From the NCBI GenBank assembly GCA_963662155.1, contig OY759263.1, positions 7,692,261 through 7,756,260 on the forward strand: a stretch of 64,000 nt of DNA. The letters are read 5' to 3'. This stretch comes from Lamellibrachia columna (lineage: Eukaryota; Annelida; Polychaeta; Sabellida; Siboglinidae). A program made the translations under genes and the position numbers. The notes beneath the pieces were generated by a model. It had not been told where the DNA came from. It ran no database searches and saw nothing but the letters and a program-made list of their open reading frames with translations. This document shows positions 1 to 11,316 of this stretch, one piece after another. The number at the start of each line of letters is the position of its first letter. The stretch's first letter is position 1.

Positions 1-226
1 AGAGTGAAGGTGAATGGAGTGAGAGAGACGGGAGGGAAGGTGTCTGAAGGGAAGGCGACGGGAGCACAAGTTAGCCAGGAGACGAGAGGGAAAGTGACAG
101 TTTGATGGATGAAAGGGAGATTGTTAATAGTCTGCCAGGTGACAAGACTGCAGGACATAATATGACGGAAGGGGTCCAACGGAAGAGTTATTCTGAGGCA
201 GCGATAGAGGGGTGAGGAAGAGAGCG

Positions 227-470
227 GTGGTGTTTGTGGGGGACTCGATAGTTAGGAAGACTGACAGAGTCTTACACTAGGGAGATGATGTGGTGGTTTG
301 CTTGCCTTGGGCAAAAACAGAGGCGATAACTGAGAGGGTAGAAAACATCATGGGTTCGGGTAAGGTGGATCTGTTTTAGTATATGTAGGAAACAATAATA
401 TAGAGAGGGAGGGAATAACTGCCATAGTTAGGAAAGTTGGTCAGAACACTAAAGCAGACGCGGGTTGACC
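227..470 (+). pseudogene. LINE ORF1 esterase-domain remnant
   Basis: Translation from about 227 gives VVFVGDSIVRKTD, the GDSI catalytic-serine block of the SGNH-hydrolase (esterase) domain found in ORF1p of some CR1 elements. Further on, VVCLPWAKTEAITERVENIMG resembles the conserved 'lPGA..e.i...v..i.G' stretch. Stops interrupt it within 100 residues. This is a relic, and the family assignment rests on these two motifs only. Confidence 0.55.
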
Positions 471-489
471 AGGTAATACTGTCAGGGAT

Positions 490-1056
490 TTGACACGTAA
501 TCCTAAGGAGGGTTATGAATGCGTGTATTTAAATGCAAGGAGCATAGTAAATAAGAAAAACGAATCAAACATTATGGTAGATATCGACCGTCACATAATT
601 GGCATAACCGAATCATGGGCCAACATAGACATAACAGATGCTGAATTAGAACTGACAGGATACGTAATGTTTAAGAGAGATCGAATAGGAAGAAGGGGAG
701 GGGGAGTTATTTTATATGTTAAAGAATCTATTCAAGTTTATGAAACATAATTAGAAATGGAAGCAGATTACGATGAAGCTGTTTGGTACAAAATAGTTTC
801 TGGAAATAAAAAAATAACTATTGGATTAGTTTACCGAAGTCCAAGCATAAACGAAGAGGATTACACACAAATACAAAACGCTGTAAAGGAAGTGACTAAA
901 GGGGAATGTATCATAATGGGAGATAAGAAAACGTACAAGAGAAACTTCCACAAAGGTAACTACAAAGATATGAGAAAATACTTAGCAAAGCTAGATTGGA
1001 ATAACCTGCTGATGAATAAGACCGCAATTCAATGTTGGAATATTCTAAAATATTAA
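490..1056 (+). pseudogene. LINE endonuclease-domain remnant
   Basis: Two adjacent ORFs (490-750 and 757-1056) are one endonuclease broken by a stop at 748-750. Visible motifs are LNARSIVNKK, GITESW, RRGGGVILYVKES, GLVYRSPS and IIMGD. After MGD the sequence jumps to KKTYKRNFHKGNYKDM, which normally lies well downstream. The C-terminal half of the endonuclease, including the SDH catalytic motif, has therefore been deleted. Confidence 0.7.
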
Positions 1057-1544
1057 ATTGAGAGTATCATCGATAAATTTGTTCCCTTAAAACAACAAGG
1101 AAAACGGTCTAGAAAGAAACAATTATTAAAATAAGCTATTAGAAAAATAGTGTTCAAGCAAGCTATGTGGAGGGTTTATGGGCATACCAGAAAGGATGAA
1201 GATTATGCAAATTATAAAGAGGCACTTAATACAGCTACAACAGAATTAGACAATCTAAAAGAAGCCATGAGCAAAAACTAGCATGTAACATAAAAATGAC
1301 AGCTAGAGTTTTTATGCATATATCAAGAGTTGACAAAACGTACGAGACAAGGTCGGACCTCTAGAAGACAGTGCTGGAAATATTTCACAAGGGTTTTAAT
1401 GGCGGAAGACCTAAATGCTTACTTCAGTTCAGTATTCACCAGAGAGGATATTAGTTCATTAACACTTCCAAGTGCTAAATTTCAGGAGGCTAAATCTAAC
1501 TATTTAGGTCCTTAATTGTAACTCCAGAAATGGTAGCTAAAAAA

Positions 1545-3120
1545 ATAAAGACAATGAAGGATAATAAATCACCGGGAGTGGATGGAATTCCTCTAAAACT
1601 ATTAATAGAAACAGCAGAACAAATCAGTAGACCACCAATGCAAGAGTGTTCAACGTGCTATTAATAGAGGGACTTGTTCCTTTTGAATGGAAAGAAGCAA
1701 ACATCATGCCATCATTTAAACAGGGTTTAAGAAATAAGTCAGAAAATTACAGACCAATGAGCTTAATTTAAGTGATTTGTAAATTATTAGAAAGGTTAAT
1801 TAAAGACCATATGGCGGACTTCCTTGTTAGGTATAACTTATTAAATTAATCTCAACATGGATTCCTAAAATCAAGGTCATGCTTAACAAATATGTTAAGC
1901 TGTTTGGAAGAAATTACTAAGTGGATCGCCAGTAGATATTATCTACTTAGATTTTCAGAAAGCTTTTTACAAAGTGCCACATCAAAGATTACTATTTAAA
2001 TTAAAAGCCCATGATATCGGGGATGCCATAATTGACTGGATAGAACCAGGGTTGTTTTATTTAAATCATTTGATTTAAATCATTGATTTAAATCACTGAT
2101 TTAAATCACTAAAAAAATAATTGATTTATGATTTTTTTCTTCCGATTTTTTAATCGCAGATTTATATGAATTTAACACAAATAATTGCTTATAAGCGTCG
2201 AGATCAACAAAGTTTTGTATGTTTTTTTAATAGAAAAGCACAATGTGTGCACACTTGTGTAGTTGTATTGTCGCCAGATAGCCTGATAGTCAACTATTTT
2301 ATGACATTGTGTATGTTTGAGCTATTCCCTTTCTGAATGCAGTGAAGCCACACAAACTTGTCTTCGAGAGGAAGTATCTTTTCAAGTCAGAAGCCCTGAG
2401 TTAAAGTCCACTTAGAGCTTGTGCTAGTTGTTACCAATTCAGTATGTTGACTCAAGCGAGACAGTCTTGGTGACAATTGTTTAACATTGTACCAGTTTGC
2501 CGTCTGGTTGGAGACCCATAAAGTACACAGAGCCCTGGACAGGTGCTAATCCACCCTCTCAGCAAACAATAATTAGCGCTGCTACAGCCACAGACACATA
2601 TCATGCTTTCCTTTCCAAGACAGATTATGCAACTACAAGGGGTGAGGCCATGTGGACATTGCCTAATGTCGTTATATAAGCAACACTCATGTACCCTCTG
2701 TTAAGACAAGTACCCAAATCGAATTGAATAGAATATGTTTGAAAGAGGTTATAACTATAAACATCTGTATAAATGTCTATATTCCAGATTTCAAAACAAA
2801 CCAAAAATTCGATTTTGTTTATTAAAAAAATCATGATTTTTTTAACCCTGGATAGAATTATGGCTGAATGACAGAAGACAGCGTGTTGTAGTAGATGGAG
2901 AAGTTTCAAACTGGAAATCAGTTTTGAGTGGGGTACCACAAGGATCAGTGTTAGGACCTCTGCTATTCTTAACATATATGAATTGGACGACAATATAACA
3001 AGTAACGTACTGAAATTTGCGGATGACACAACAATGTTTAGAAATGTTAACATTGGTGGTGATAAACAACATCTACAAAACGATCTAGACAAATTAGTTA
3101 AATGGTCTGAAAAATGGCAG
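1545..3120 (+). pseudogene. LINE reverse transcriptase, split by a DNA transposon
   Basis: The RT starts with KTMKDNKSPGVDGIP and continues through degraded finger motifs to DWIE at about 2046. It then breaks for 804 bp and resumes as [28 protein letters not shown] and KFADDT (catalytic Asp pair). Removing 2047-2850 plus one 8-bp duplication restores the DWIELWL junction. Several frameshifts elsewhere show the RT was not functional. Confidence 0.8.
2047..2850. mobile_element. Non-autonomous hAT-like transposon nested in the LINE
   Basis: The insertion starts CAGGGTT and ends AACCCTG, an inverted terminal pair. It is flanked by GATAGAAC at 2039-2046 and GATAGAAT at 2851-2858, an 8-bp target duplication with one mismatch. 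The subterminal sequence is rich in TTTAAATCA motifs. An 8-bp duplication and a CAGGG terminus fit hAT elements. No transposase is visible; a 60-codon ORF at 2497-2679 is unrecognised. Confidence 0.7.
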
Positions 3121-3546
3121 ATGTTATTTTGGGAAGTGTAAATGCCTACATACAGGACACGGGTACTTGGACGTAAACTATAATATGGGAGATAGTGTTC
3201 TATGTACTACTTTAAAAGAAAAGGACTTAGGAATAACAATAAGTGGTGATTTGAAAGTTTCAGAGCAGAGTGGTATTGCAGCTTCAAAGGGTAATCAAAT
3301 TATTGGGTTGCTTAGGAAAAACATAACATACAAGGAAAAAAGCTAATTATACCTCTGTATAAAGCAATAGTTACACCTCATTTAGAATACTGTATACAAG
3401 CGTGGAAACCATATCGTAATATAGGATATAGATATAGAGGAGAGCAACTAAAATTATTCCAGAACCAAGAAACCTTAGTTATGAAGAACGCCTGAAAAAA
3501 TGTGGTTTAACATTTCTAGATACAAGGAGGTTAAGAGGAGATCAGA

Positions 3547-3807
3547 TTGAAGTTTTCGAAGATATTGAATAGGTATGAAAATATTGATGCAAATATGTTT
3601 TTCTCACTCAAGAAAGATAGTAGAACTAGAGGACATGAGGTAAAATTAGTAAAGGATAAGTGTAGATTGGATATCAGGAAGTACTCGTTCTCACAGAGGA
3701 CAACAAATGAATGGAACAAATTGTCTACTGATTGTGTAACTGCTAGCAGCGTGCATATGTTTAAAAACAAGGTTGACACATATCTCAGGAGGGCGGGTTA
3801 TAAGTAG
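3547..3807 (+). pseudogene. LINE ORF2 C-terminal remnant
   Basis: This 86-codon stretch ends the CR1-like ORF2. SRTRGHEVKLVKDKCRLDIR and KYSFSQRTTNEWNKLS are the usual C-terminal blocks of CR1/L2 ORF2p, followed by a stop at 3805. The upstream frame (PLYKAIVTPHLEYCIQAW) is separated by frameshifts. Confidence 0.7.
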
Positions 3808-3965
3808 ATGAACATTGTTGGACTCTCGATAAGCAATGGCTTCCTTGTCCACTTGACATCTGGGCCTTTGGCTTGGATGCCAAATCTTGTTAAATCTTGT
3901 TAAAAAAGGAGAGAAGACTATAATGTAACAAATCAAAAACAATCAGTATTCTGTATGCAACGTTA

Positions 3966-4104
3966 CACGGCACATGTGTAGGACATCGTATTCCACACGG
4001 CACATGTGTAGGACATCGTATTCCACACGGCACATGTGTAGGACATCGTATTCCACACGGCACATGTGTAGGACATCGTATTCCACACGGCACATGTGTA
4101 GGAC
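3966..4104. repeat. 30-bp minisatellite, about 4.7 copies
   Basis: Unit CGGCACATGTGTAGGACATC followed by GTATTCCACA repeats exactly every 30 bp. The last unit is interrupted by the Mutator-like element and resumes as GTATTCCACACGG at 5778. Confidence 0.9.
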
Positions 4105-5777
4105 GGTCTAGTACCCCTAGCCCCCGTCCCACTAGCCCCCCGGGGGCTACTGGCACTAACGGGGGGCTAGTGGCACTACTTACCATTTTGCCAAAGCCAC
4201 CTGGCTGTTCCATTCAGTGTTCTATCCCATCTTAACTTTAGGGCTGAACAAATGTAGGTACCTGATTTTAAATAAGAAAATAGTCATATATCTGGTGCAT
4301 AGTCAAGGAATGTCGGACTTTTTTATTGGAGGGAAACTGTAAAAACCCTCTTTTATTTGTTATACACAGATACAGGTAACCAACCATTAAGAGAAATAGA
4401 CAGTAAATGGAAATGTAACATAAAAATAATGCTGTGTTCATAGCAGTAATCAAAACATTGTTGTGAGAAAACATTACAATGTCATATCAAAGACTTTTCC
4501 TTCACCAAACTGAGGAAACGAATGTAGGTGTTCCCGTCTTTGTTGGGGAGCAGACCAAACACAAGTGGCAGCATCACCCCAAGAACGAATGCACGCAATG
4601 TGACTATTTGATAAAACAGCCTTGGTGCTGTTGCAAACGTCCCATCCATGCGATGGGTATCAGCATTCGCTAGCGCATGCAGAGCGGAGTTGGATGCAAA
4701 CGCTATTATTTTGTCGGCTCCATCGCCATCTTCGCCAAGCAGGAACCGATCTCCTTGAACTGTAGTTGTCCACTGGCCGTCCAGGTCAATGTCACCTCTT
4801 GTGGAAGGCATTAGGGGGAAGCGTTTCCTCCGTTCACGGTACAGTGATGACTTGACACGCTGGTATTGGGGCAGAGCAGATGCTGTCTCACCTGGTGAAG
4901 CCGTCGCAGTCAAACTTTGTTGAAACAGTTTCACCTTTTCCTGATTGTAAATCGCCTGCATTGAAGTCGTTTCATCCCTGGCTCGCTTCGTAATGTTTCC
5001 TCTCAATTGTCGCGCTTGTACGTCACCTGGGTTGGGTTGGTGATTGTGGCTATATTCAGCTTTCACCACAGTTCCATCATCGCTGACCACCACAAATGCC
5101 TTACACTTCACACTTTTTCTCTTGCTACATGTGAACTTCATGCCATTTGTCAACGCTTTCAATTTGGATTTGTGATAGGTATAACTGTTCAAAACAGCAA
5201 CAGGAAGTCCCCTAGCACATTCGATGAACTCAACACTTGCAGCCATGTTTCACGTGTCATTCCGAACTCAAATATAAAATTCAACATGAAACTCAGCAGA
5301 GCAGCTCAACATATCCTTTCCTTATTGGCTAGAAATGTGTGAACTGACAGGCACAGAACACCACAAATCCACAATCAATAGTTTATTCAATTAAAAGTTA
5401 GGGCAATTGACTTTCAATAGCTTTTACCTGGATCAGGGCAATTAGCTTTTATGTGTGAGTTAAATTGGGTTTTGCTCACCTCTAACAAGCTTTATGTAGA
5501 GGATTTACTTTAACTCTTACGACAGTGAGCTTTTCATACCACACAATTGATGTATGAAAGTTACATGGAGCTTCAAATGGTTGACCCTTCAAATGATTAA
5601 CTCTTCCTACAATTAGAAATATCTAGAAAGAGGGGGTGTGTTAAATCAACAGCATACTGACTGGAGGGCTAGTGGCACTCAATTCTCACACTTCGGGGGG
5701 CTACTGGCACTCAATTCTCACACCTCGGGGGCTACTGGGACGGGGGCTAGAGACACGGGGGCTACTGGGATGCTACC
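4105..5777 (-). mobile_element. Mutator-like element (MULE), internally deleted
   Basis: The left end starts GGTCTAGTACCCCTAGCCCC; the reverse complement of the right end starts GGTAGCATCCCAGTAGCCCC. These are imperfect terminal inverted repeats. Subterminal copies of GGGGGCTACTGGCACT lie at both ends, including two direct copies of GGGCTACTGGCACTCAATTC at about 5698-5745. The interior encodes a FLYWCH/MULE transposase fragment on the minus strand. The flanking 30-bp minisatellite resumes on the far side, but I see no clean 9-bp target duplication. Confidence 0.65.
4482..5246 (-). pseudogene. Truncated FLYWCH zinc-finger / MULE transposase
   Basis: The 254-residue ORF starts MAASVEFIECARG. 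Residues about 20-75 form a FLYWCH/WRKY-GCM-type zinc-binding module: F-x-C at FTCSKR, then VKCKAF, and the paired histidines in EYSHNHQPNP. Residues about 195-250 start a MULE transposase catalytic domain (DGTFATAPRLFYQIVTL, VFGLLPNKDGNTYIRFL), with DGTF carrying the first catalytic Asp. The frame then ends at SLI, so the other catalytic residues are missing. MULE transposases are normally about twice this length. It is probably non-functional as a transposase but could still encode a DNA-binding protein. Confidence 0.7.
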
Positions 5778-6760
5778 GTATTCCACACGGTTTGATTGAT
5801 TTACAATTGGGCAGTTCGCTGAGACACCATTAATTACAATGGCGCCACACTGTTCACCTTGTTGGCGAAGACGGCAGTCGATTGTTTTTCACTAAACAAC
5901 CCGTACATCACGCGTTCGTTTTAACCGTTACTTGTGTATTTTTCACCCCTGAAGTACAGATGAACTCAAAACCAGTCACTCGTGCCGTTAGCTCTTTAAT
6001 AAACTAGAATAGAACGAGAATCCCCGCTATGAGCAGTGGTGTCGTTCGCGGGTTGTGTTGCCAAAAGGCGATGGCGGCGCTGCTGCATGACAGAGGACCG
6101 TAGTCTCTGGATGAGTGCATATGACCCGCACAGCACGCCCTCTGGTGCACTAATTCGGTTGGCGGTATAATCCGGCTTAACTCGGTGTATGTGAACATAG
6201 CCGAATTAGTTGATCCGCATCGTAATTCGGCTGAAAATTAGATGTGAACACGGCGTTACTTATTACAGACAAAACATCTTTGCTAAACCCGAAGTTTGAT
6301 TGAGTTTACCAATGAAAGGCCACCGCGTCTTATACACAGTTAACAGTAGTAAAACTGGCAGTACAATCCACAGGTCTATGTAAATTAAACAAGGGTTCCT
6401 GTGGAGGTGGGTGGCAATTCATAAGGATTGGAGCGCCAAGCCAAAGAGCTATGGGATAATGTTTCCTAGTTTGAATAGACAAAATGTCCTGGCTTCTACA
6501 TGTTGTTCCGCAACCCTTCTACTGCAGTGGAACGATTGTTTATCGCATTCCACACATATGTGCAAATGCGTGCACGACAAATGTGTAGTTTTTTTTCTCA
6601 TAATCAGGCGTACCAAACGAGCAGTTCGATTAAACAATTAGACGCTGTGTCTAGCTTTGCACTTGTTTATAAATACCTGCATGACTTAATGTATTGTAAT
6701 GAATACCGAGCGGAAATGCTATCCCATGGCGGCATGGCTCGTTATAATCCCTACGTTTTT
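5778..6760. other. No gene recognised
   Basis: Non-repetitive DNA without a convincing exon. The ORFs here are short and unlike known families. Confidence 0.5.
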
Positions 6761-6862
6761 CACAAGCGTCTTCATTATCACAATCATTTGTTTGACTCGG
6801 TGGTTGTTTTTCACCAGCGTCTTCATTATCACAATTATTTGTTTGACTCGGTTGTTGGCCGG
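6761..6862. repeat. 51-bp tandem duplication
   Basis: CACAAGCGTCTTCATTATCA and its continuation recur once at 6812 (CACCAGCGTCTTCATTATCA), with three or four mismatches. Confidence 0.75.
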
Positions 6863-6982
6863 CACGGTAGTAGTAGGTAACCCCTTACCTACTACTCACG
6901 GTATTGATAATATTATACTTTATCATATTTAATCAGCCTACTTCGTTTAAAATATACATCTTTGTCAAATTTCTAGACTTAT

Positions 6983-7510
6983 ATGTACTTCAGAAAATAA
7001 AATATAAATTTACCATCTCAACATATTTTCATTTATTAATCTATGTTTTGTGTTTAACTCATTTAACTCAGCCAATGAAGAAACACTACCTGAAATCACT
7101 TCGCGGACGGCACAAACCATCGCTACACATTCCAGACTAATCCCAGCCTGGAAATACACAATATTTCATTAGCTTCAAAAGTGCGGTTCCTGGGGGCATT
7201 AGCCATATCAGTATTCCTCTATGGGTGCGAAACATGGACCCTTACTGCTAAGCGTGAGAGAAAAATCAGGCTTTGTAAATGCGTTGCTATTGATGTATCT
7301 TATGCAATCCATACACAGACTACATCACCAACCAAGGAGTCTCCAACCTCATCGAACGATCCATCGGCCAGTATAACAAACGTTTAACTATGATGCGAAG
7401 ACGTAAACTGCAATGGTTTGGTTGTGTCACGTGATCAACAGGTATATCCAAAATTAGTCTGCAATGACTGGACTGAGCTTCACAGAGTCTGGGTGCGACG
7501 AAGGCCCGAG
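6983..7510 (+). mobile_element. 3' fragment of a LINE ORF2
   Basis: Degenerate translation matches the end of a non-LTR reverse transcriptase ORF. Visible blocks are a remnant of RTAQTIA, a 'P.Wkdk.isl.sKvRfLgal' block, ISVFLYGCETWTLTAKRERK, and MMRRRKLQWFGCVT in place of the usual 'kRrkLkWfGHvtR'. A last piece near 7466 (WTELH) resembles the conserved 'EWTgl' motif. A second copy of its first 220 bp lies at 8962-9185. The frame is broken throughout. Confidence 0.6.
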
Positions 7511-7733
7511 TGGGGTGGTGGGGTGGTGGGGTGGTGGGGTGGTGGGGTGGTGGGGTGGTGGGGTGGTGGGGTGGTGGGGTGGTGGGGTGGTGGGGTGGTG
7601 GGGTGGTGGGGTGGTGGGGTGGTGGGGTGGTGGGGTGGTGGGGTGGTGGGGTGGTTGGGTGGTGGGGTGGTGGGGTGGTGGGGTGGTGGGGTGGTGGGGT
7701 GGTGGGGTGGTGGGGTGGTGGGGTGGTGGGGTG
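7511..7733. repeat. 8-bp minisatellite GGGGTGGT, about 28 copies
   Basis: Nearly perfect tandem GGGGTGGT with one GGTTGGGT variant at about 7652. It lies within the terminal part of the LINE fragment. The G4 runs every 8 bp on one strand make it a strong quadruplex candidate. Confidence 0.95.
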
Positions 7734-8961
7734 GAGATGCCCCAGCCTCTGTGAAGGGACAGATAAACATGGAGGGAATGTCGAAAATAAGGAGCTGGAA
7801 TCACAGTATCATATTGTCAAGCATGCCTTTTTTGCGTTTGCTTCAAAAACGCTTAGTAAAGTTGTACAGTGTGTGTATCAAGTCCAAGAGCACTTGTTTG
7901 CACAGCAGCCATATGGACATGGATAATTGGACGGACTAGTTAAATCGTGTGTGTTCTTCAATGCATGCAGTACTCATTTGTTGGAGGTTCGTGCTACCAA
8001 GTCAATAGTGTATCCTTATTGGGATCTAGGGGTAAGACCACAGTTGACCTTCCTGTTTACTGTTTCACACGAATGTAGGGCACGTGAAATTGTGAAATGT
8101 GAACTTAATAAATTCATATTATGTGACATGAGTGCCTTTAGCAGGAATATTCACAGACGCTATTGGCTGTGAAATAGTGCATTTTTTTTAGAATTTTTTT
8201 TTGGCGGAGGGATTTATGGAAATGTTTCTGCTATGGGCCACGTGGGCGCATGAATACACGGCTATTTTTGTAAATATTGACGGGCGTCGCACGTGGGGGC
8301 ATTTTAAAAGAGCTGGAGGTATGTGATTTTGATAAAAGTTGGTGAGCATGTCAATGAGATGATGGCAGTTGCTGCACATTTATTTCAGAATTTTTGATGG
8401 TCAGGTTTTCTTATAATCAGACAAAACGTTAATATGGCCACCAATGCAATTCTCTACTGTGGTCTGACTCCTCTAGTCTGAGACGCGTTGACACCTTTGG
8501 AACGCCCGCGGCTGCAGATATAGCTCTGGCATTAATGAGGAGAGATCTGATAAGGAAGCAGCGGTGCGTTCACGGGAGTAGATAACAATGTTGTCATGCA
8601 ATGCGGCAAACTACGTTACATCTGGCTATTCTTTGTGTTCTATCATTCCTGTGTAACCATTCATGTAAAGCTGCTGAATTGACTTAAGCAGAGATTCACG
8701 TAGTTACTACAACTCATAGAACAGCAGTTGACGCCTTCACGCGTGACTGCGGAACCCGGAAATAATTTACGTCCATTATTGCCAACACGTTTGCATAGTT
8801 GACCAAATCGCCAACGCACGTTTTAACGGTTATTTCAACGTTTGTACGGAAAGCCGGCGTTGAGCCATGCTTACTGTATACGGCTCAGTTGTTCGCAAGT
8901 TGATGATATCGAGACGTCGAAAACCATCGTTCCGCTTGACCGAATCGAGTAAGTAGCAGTA
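7734..8961. other. No gene recognised
   Basis: Unique-looking sequence with only short ORFs. I found no domain, tRNA or repeat signature. Confidence 0.5.
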
Positions 8962-9185
8962 TATGTACTTCAGAATACAAAATATAAATCTATCATCACA
9001 ACATATATTTGTTTATTAAACTATGCTTTATGTTTAACTCATTTAAATATATAGAAGCAATCATAGCCAAAGAAGGAACAAGACCGGAAATCATTTCGCG
9101 GACGGCACAAACCATCGCAAGGCCAGACTAAACCCAGTCTGGAAAGACAAAATATTTCGTTAACTTCAAAAGTGCGGATTCTGAG
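8962..9185 (+). mobile_element. Second copy of the LINE fragment seen at 6983
   Basis: ATGTACTTCAGAATACAAAA through TTCGCGGACGGCACAAACCA and AACTTCAAAAGTGCGG aligns with 6983-7192 with scattered substitutions and a short insertion. It encodes a remnant of the RT 'RTAQTIA' block and is too decayed to be translated. Confidence 0.65.
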
Positions 9186-9264
9186 GTTGCATATTTTTAG
9201 CCAATGCGTCGTTCCATTTTTATCATATGGAACATAATTATGAACCATAGCTAAGAAATGAAAA

Positions 9265-9345
9265 GGAAAACTTGTATATAGCGCGGTGTCCAGTCCGTAT
9301 GACCGCTCAAAGCGCTTTACATTTCACTCTTGCACTTACACATGT
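9265..9345 (-). mobile_element. Probable fragment of the tRNA-derived SINE
   Basis: Contains CTCAAAGCGCTTTACATTTC after a GTCCAGTCC block. This resembles GTTCAAAGCACTTTACACTT after TCTAGTCC in the copy at 28560. Only the 3' part of the family is represented, so this is a weak call. Confidence 0.35.
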
Positions 9346-9619
9346 AAGTGGCATTTGTAATGCTACTGATAAGCCTTTTTATAATTCGCCCATATTTTAA
9401 CCCAGTTTTGATCTATTCTACCATCTGGCAGACTTGCTCCTTCCAACATCAAGTAGACTCGAATAAGGGTCAGATGTTCTAATCATAACGCCTCCACCCC
9501 CCTCACCCCAAGTAGAGAAGAAGCTGATACTCACAGTGTCGGCGATGGAAAGTGAACTGGCACGCTGCTGATAGGACAAGAAGGACACATTTACCACCAC
9601 AGATTTACAAGATAAAACA

Positions 9620-9890
9620 TTTGTCCAATATATAGTTAAGGATGTCAAAAATAAGAAACGGAGATGGGTAAGGCACCTCACTAGGAGACATGGCAACAAT
9701 TGGACCAACATAATACTCAACACCATGTTCACATGTTATAAAAAGAAGGAAAGCAAACTAGAAAGTGGCAAGATGAAATGAGGGAGCCCGGCGGCATGAA
9801 GTGGATACAACTGGTCGAAGACAGACTGGCCTGGGAGGCTGGTGAAGATCAAGACCTTCATCCAGCAGTGGATTGAAATAGCCTAAATAG
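9620..9890 (+). mobile_element. LINE ORF2 C-terminal fragment, another family
   Basis: Frame-shifted translation gives VKNKKRRWVRHLTRRHGNNW, then KWQDEMREPGGMKWIQLVED and RLAWEAGEDQ before a stop. This matches the conserved end of many jockey/RTE-type ORF2 proteins ('kRkWrWaGHvaR', 'tRW.DDir...G..W...A.dR..W'). It is a dead 3' fragment. Confidence 0.6.
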
Positions 9891-10107
9891 AACAGCGGAC
9901 ACCTGACAAGGTCGGAAAACTAAGTACAGGGAAACATTTGAAATTATAATTAGTTTACTGCCTCTGTCATTAAAGAACAAGGAATACCTGTCCGCAACGA
10001 ATATGACTCCATAATAAACATATCTGCTTAGTTATACGCCTACTTTACGATCTTCAGCGTATTATCGTGGAGGGCGATACGTGTACTTGAAAACGGTGAC
10101 AACCTCT

Positions 10108-10625
10108 GGTGGTGAATGGGTGATGATGGTGGTGATGGTGGTGGTATTGGGGTGATGATGGTGGTGATGGGGTGGTGATGGTGGTGATGGGGTGATGATG
10201 GTGGTGATGGGGTGATAATGGTGGTGATGTAATGATGGTGATGATGGGTGATGATGGTGGTGATGGGGTGGTGATGGTGGTGACGGGGTGATGATGGTGG
10301 TGATGGGGTAATGATGGTGATGATGGATGATGATGGTGGTGATGGGGTGGTGATGGTGGTGACGGGGTGATGATGGTGGTGATGGGGTGGTGAATGTGGT
10401 GATGAGGTGATGATGGTGGTGATGGGGTGATGATGGTGGTGATGGGGTGATGGTGGTGGTGATGGAGTGATGGTCGTGGCGATGGGGTTATGATGGTGGT
10501 CATGGGGTGATGATCGTGGTGATGCCGGTGGTGATGGTGGCAATGGGGTGATGATGGTGGTCATGGGGTGATGATCGTGGTGATGCTGGTGGTGATGGTG
10601 GCAATGGGGTGATGATGGTGGTCAT
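10108..10625. repeat. GATGGTGGT-rich degenerate minisatellite
   Basis: Mixed GGTGATGATGGTGGTGATGG units, partly in longer repeated blocks; GGTCATGGGGTGATGATCG recurs at about 10500 and 10560. The apparent His/Pro/Ser/Ile/Thr-rich ORFs on the minus strand are repeat artefacts. Confidence 0.9.
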
Positions 10626-11316
10626 GGCTGTAGCATTCATCGGCTTCCTCGTCTTCTGTTTTTACCCAGGGTGCACCCGATGTCCTAAAACTATTTCTTC
10701 AAACTTAAATTCAAATGTTATACTGTGGACTTACAGTAAACCGCGCGTCTATACATCACACGAACAGCTGAAAGTACGCGTAATGTCATCGACACTCTGA
10801 CTTCTTTGGCTTCCTTTGTTGTCTACAATGTCTTTATACACACGCATAGACACGACAGGAATCGTCATTCCGCGTACGCGCCAACGTGATGTTATCGCCA
10901 GCGGTTGACATGCAAGCGAACAAAGACCTAGGTATAAAAAACAACAACTCTCACACAGCGGGCGTCGAAGCAGCTCGCTCTACACAAGCCTTTTTTTACA
11001 AGGTGCGACGTAATCTGTGGCCAAGCCGTCTATTTTCGCACAGGTGGTGCATTGTTTGCGCGCGCCTCCGTGCCCCTTGACATCCAAGCCTCGTGGACGT
11101 CGTTCCGATACCCATCGGTTAAATATGAGCGCATAGTCGGCGCTGTCGACATCTATTAATAATGCCGGCGTAACGATAATAATTAAGTGCATGTCACGTT
11201 TTATGGGTACAAATTACACAACATAGCATAATTATGTGTGCGGTTGATGTAATTGCAAGGCGCTTCAGAAATATGGCTGAACTGTTAGCAGCGAAACGAC
11301 TCGTTTCGTTGACTTG
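10626..11316. other. No gene recognised
   Basis: No domain, RNA gene or strong repeat seen. ORFs are under 75 codons. Confidence 0.5.

Larger units (their letters stand above)
1..3905 (+). mobile_element. Degenerate CR1-type non-LTR retrotransposon
   Basis: Successive broken reading frames give a CR1-like LINE in the expected order. An SGNH/esterase-like ORF1 piece lies near 227-470, with VVFVGDSIVRKTD followed by a degraded remainder. Apurinic-type endonuclease follows at 490-930 (LNARSIVNKK, ITESW, GGGVILYVKES, GLVYRSPS). Reverse transcriptase is at 1545-2046 and 2851-3120 ([27 protein letters not shown]). The CR1-type C-terminal region is at 3210-3807 (PHLEYCIQAW, TNEWNKL). The 3' end at about 3885-3903 carries the short direct repeat AAATCTTGTT, as CR1/L2 elements often do. 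Stops, frameshifts and an endonuclease deletion after IIMGD show it is dead. The 5' end may lie outside the window. Confidence 0.85.

Noticed and set aside
6411..6880. Overlapping ORFs of 76 and 126 codons
   Set aside because: The longer one runs through a 51-bp tandem duplication and both overlap out of frame; no homology recognised.
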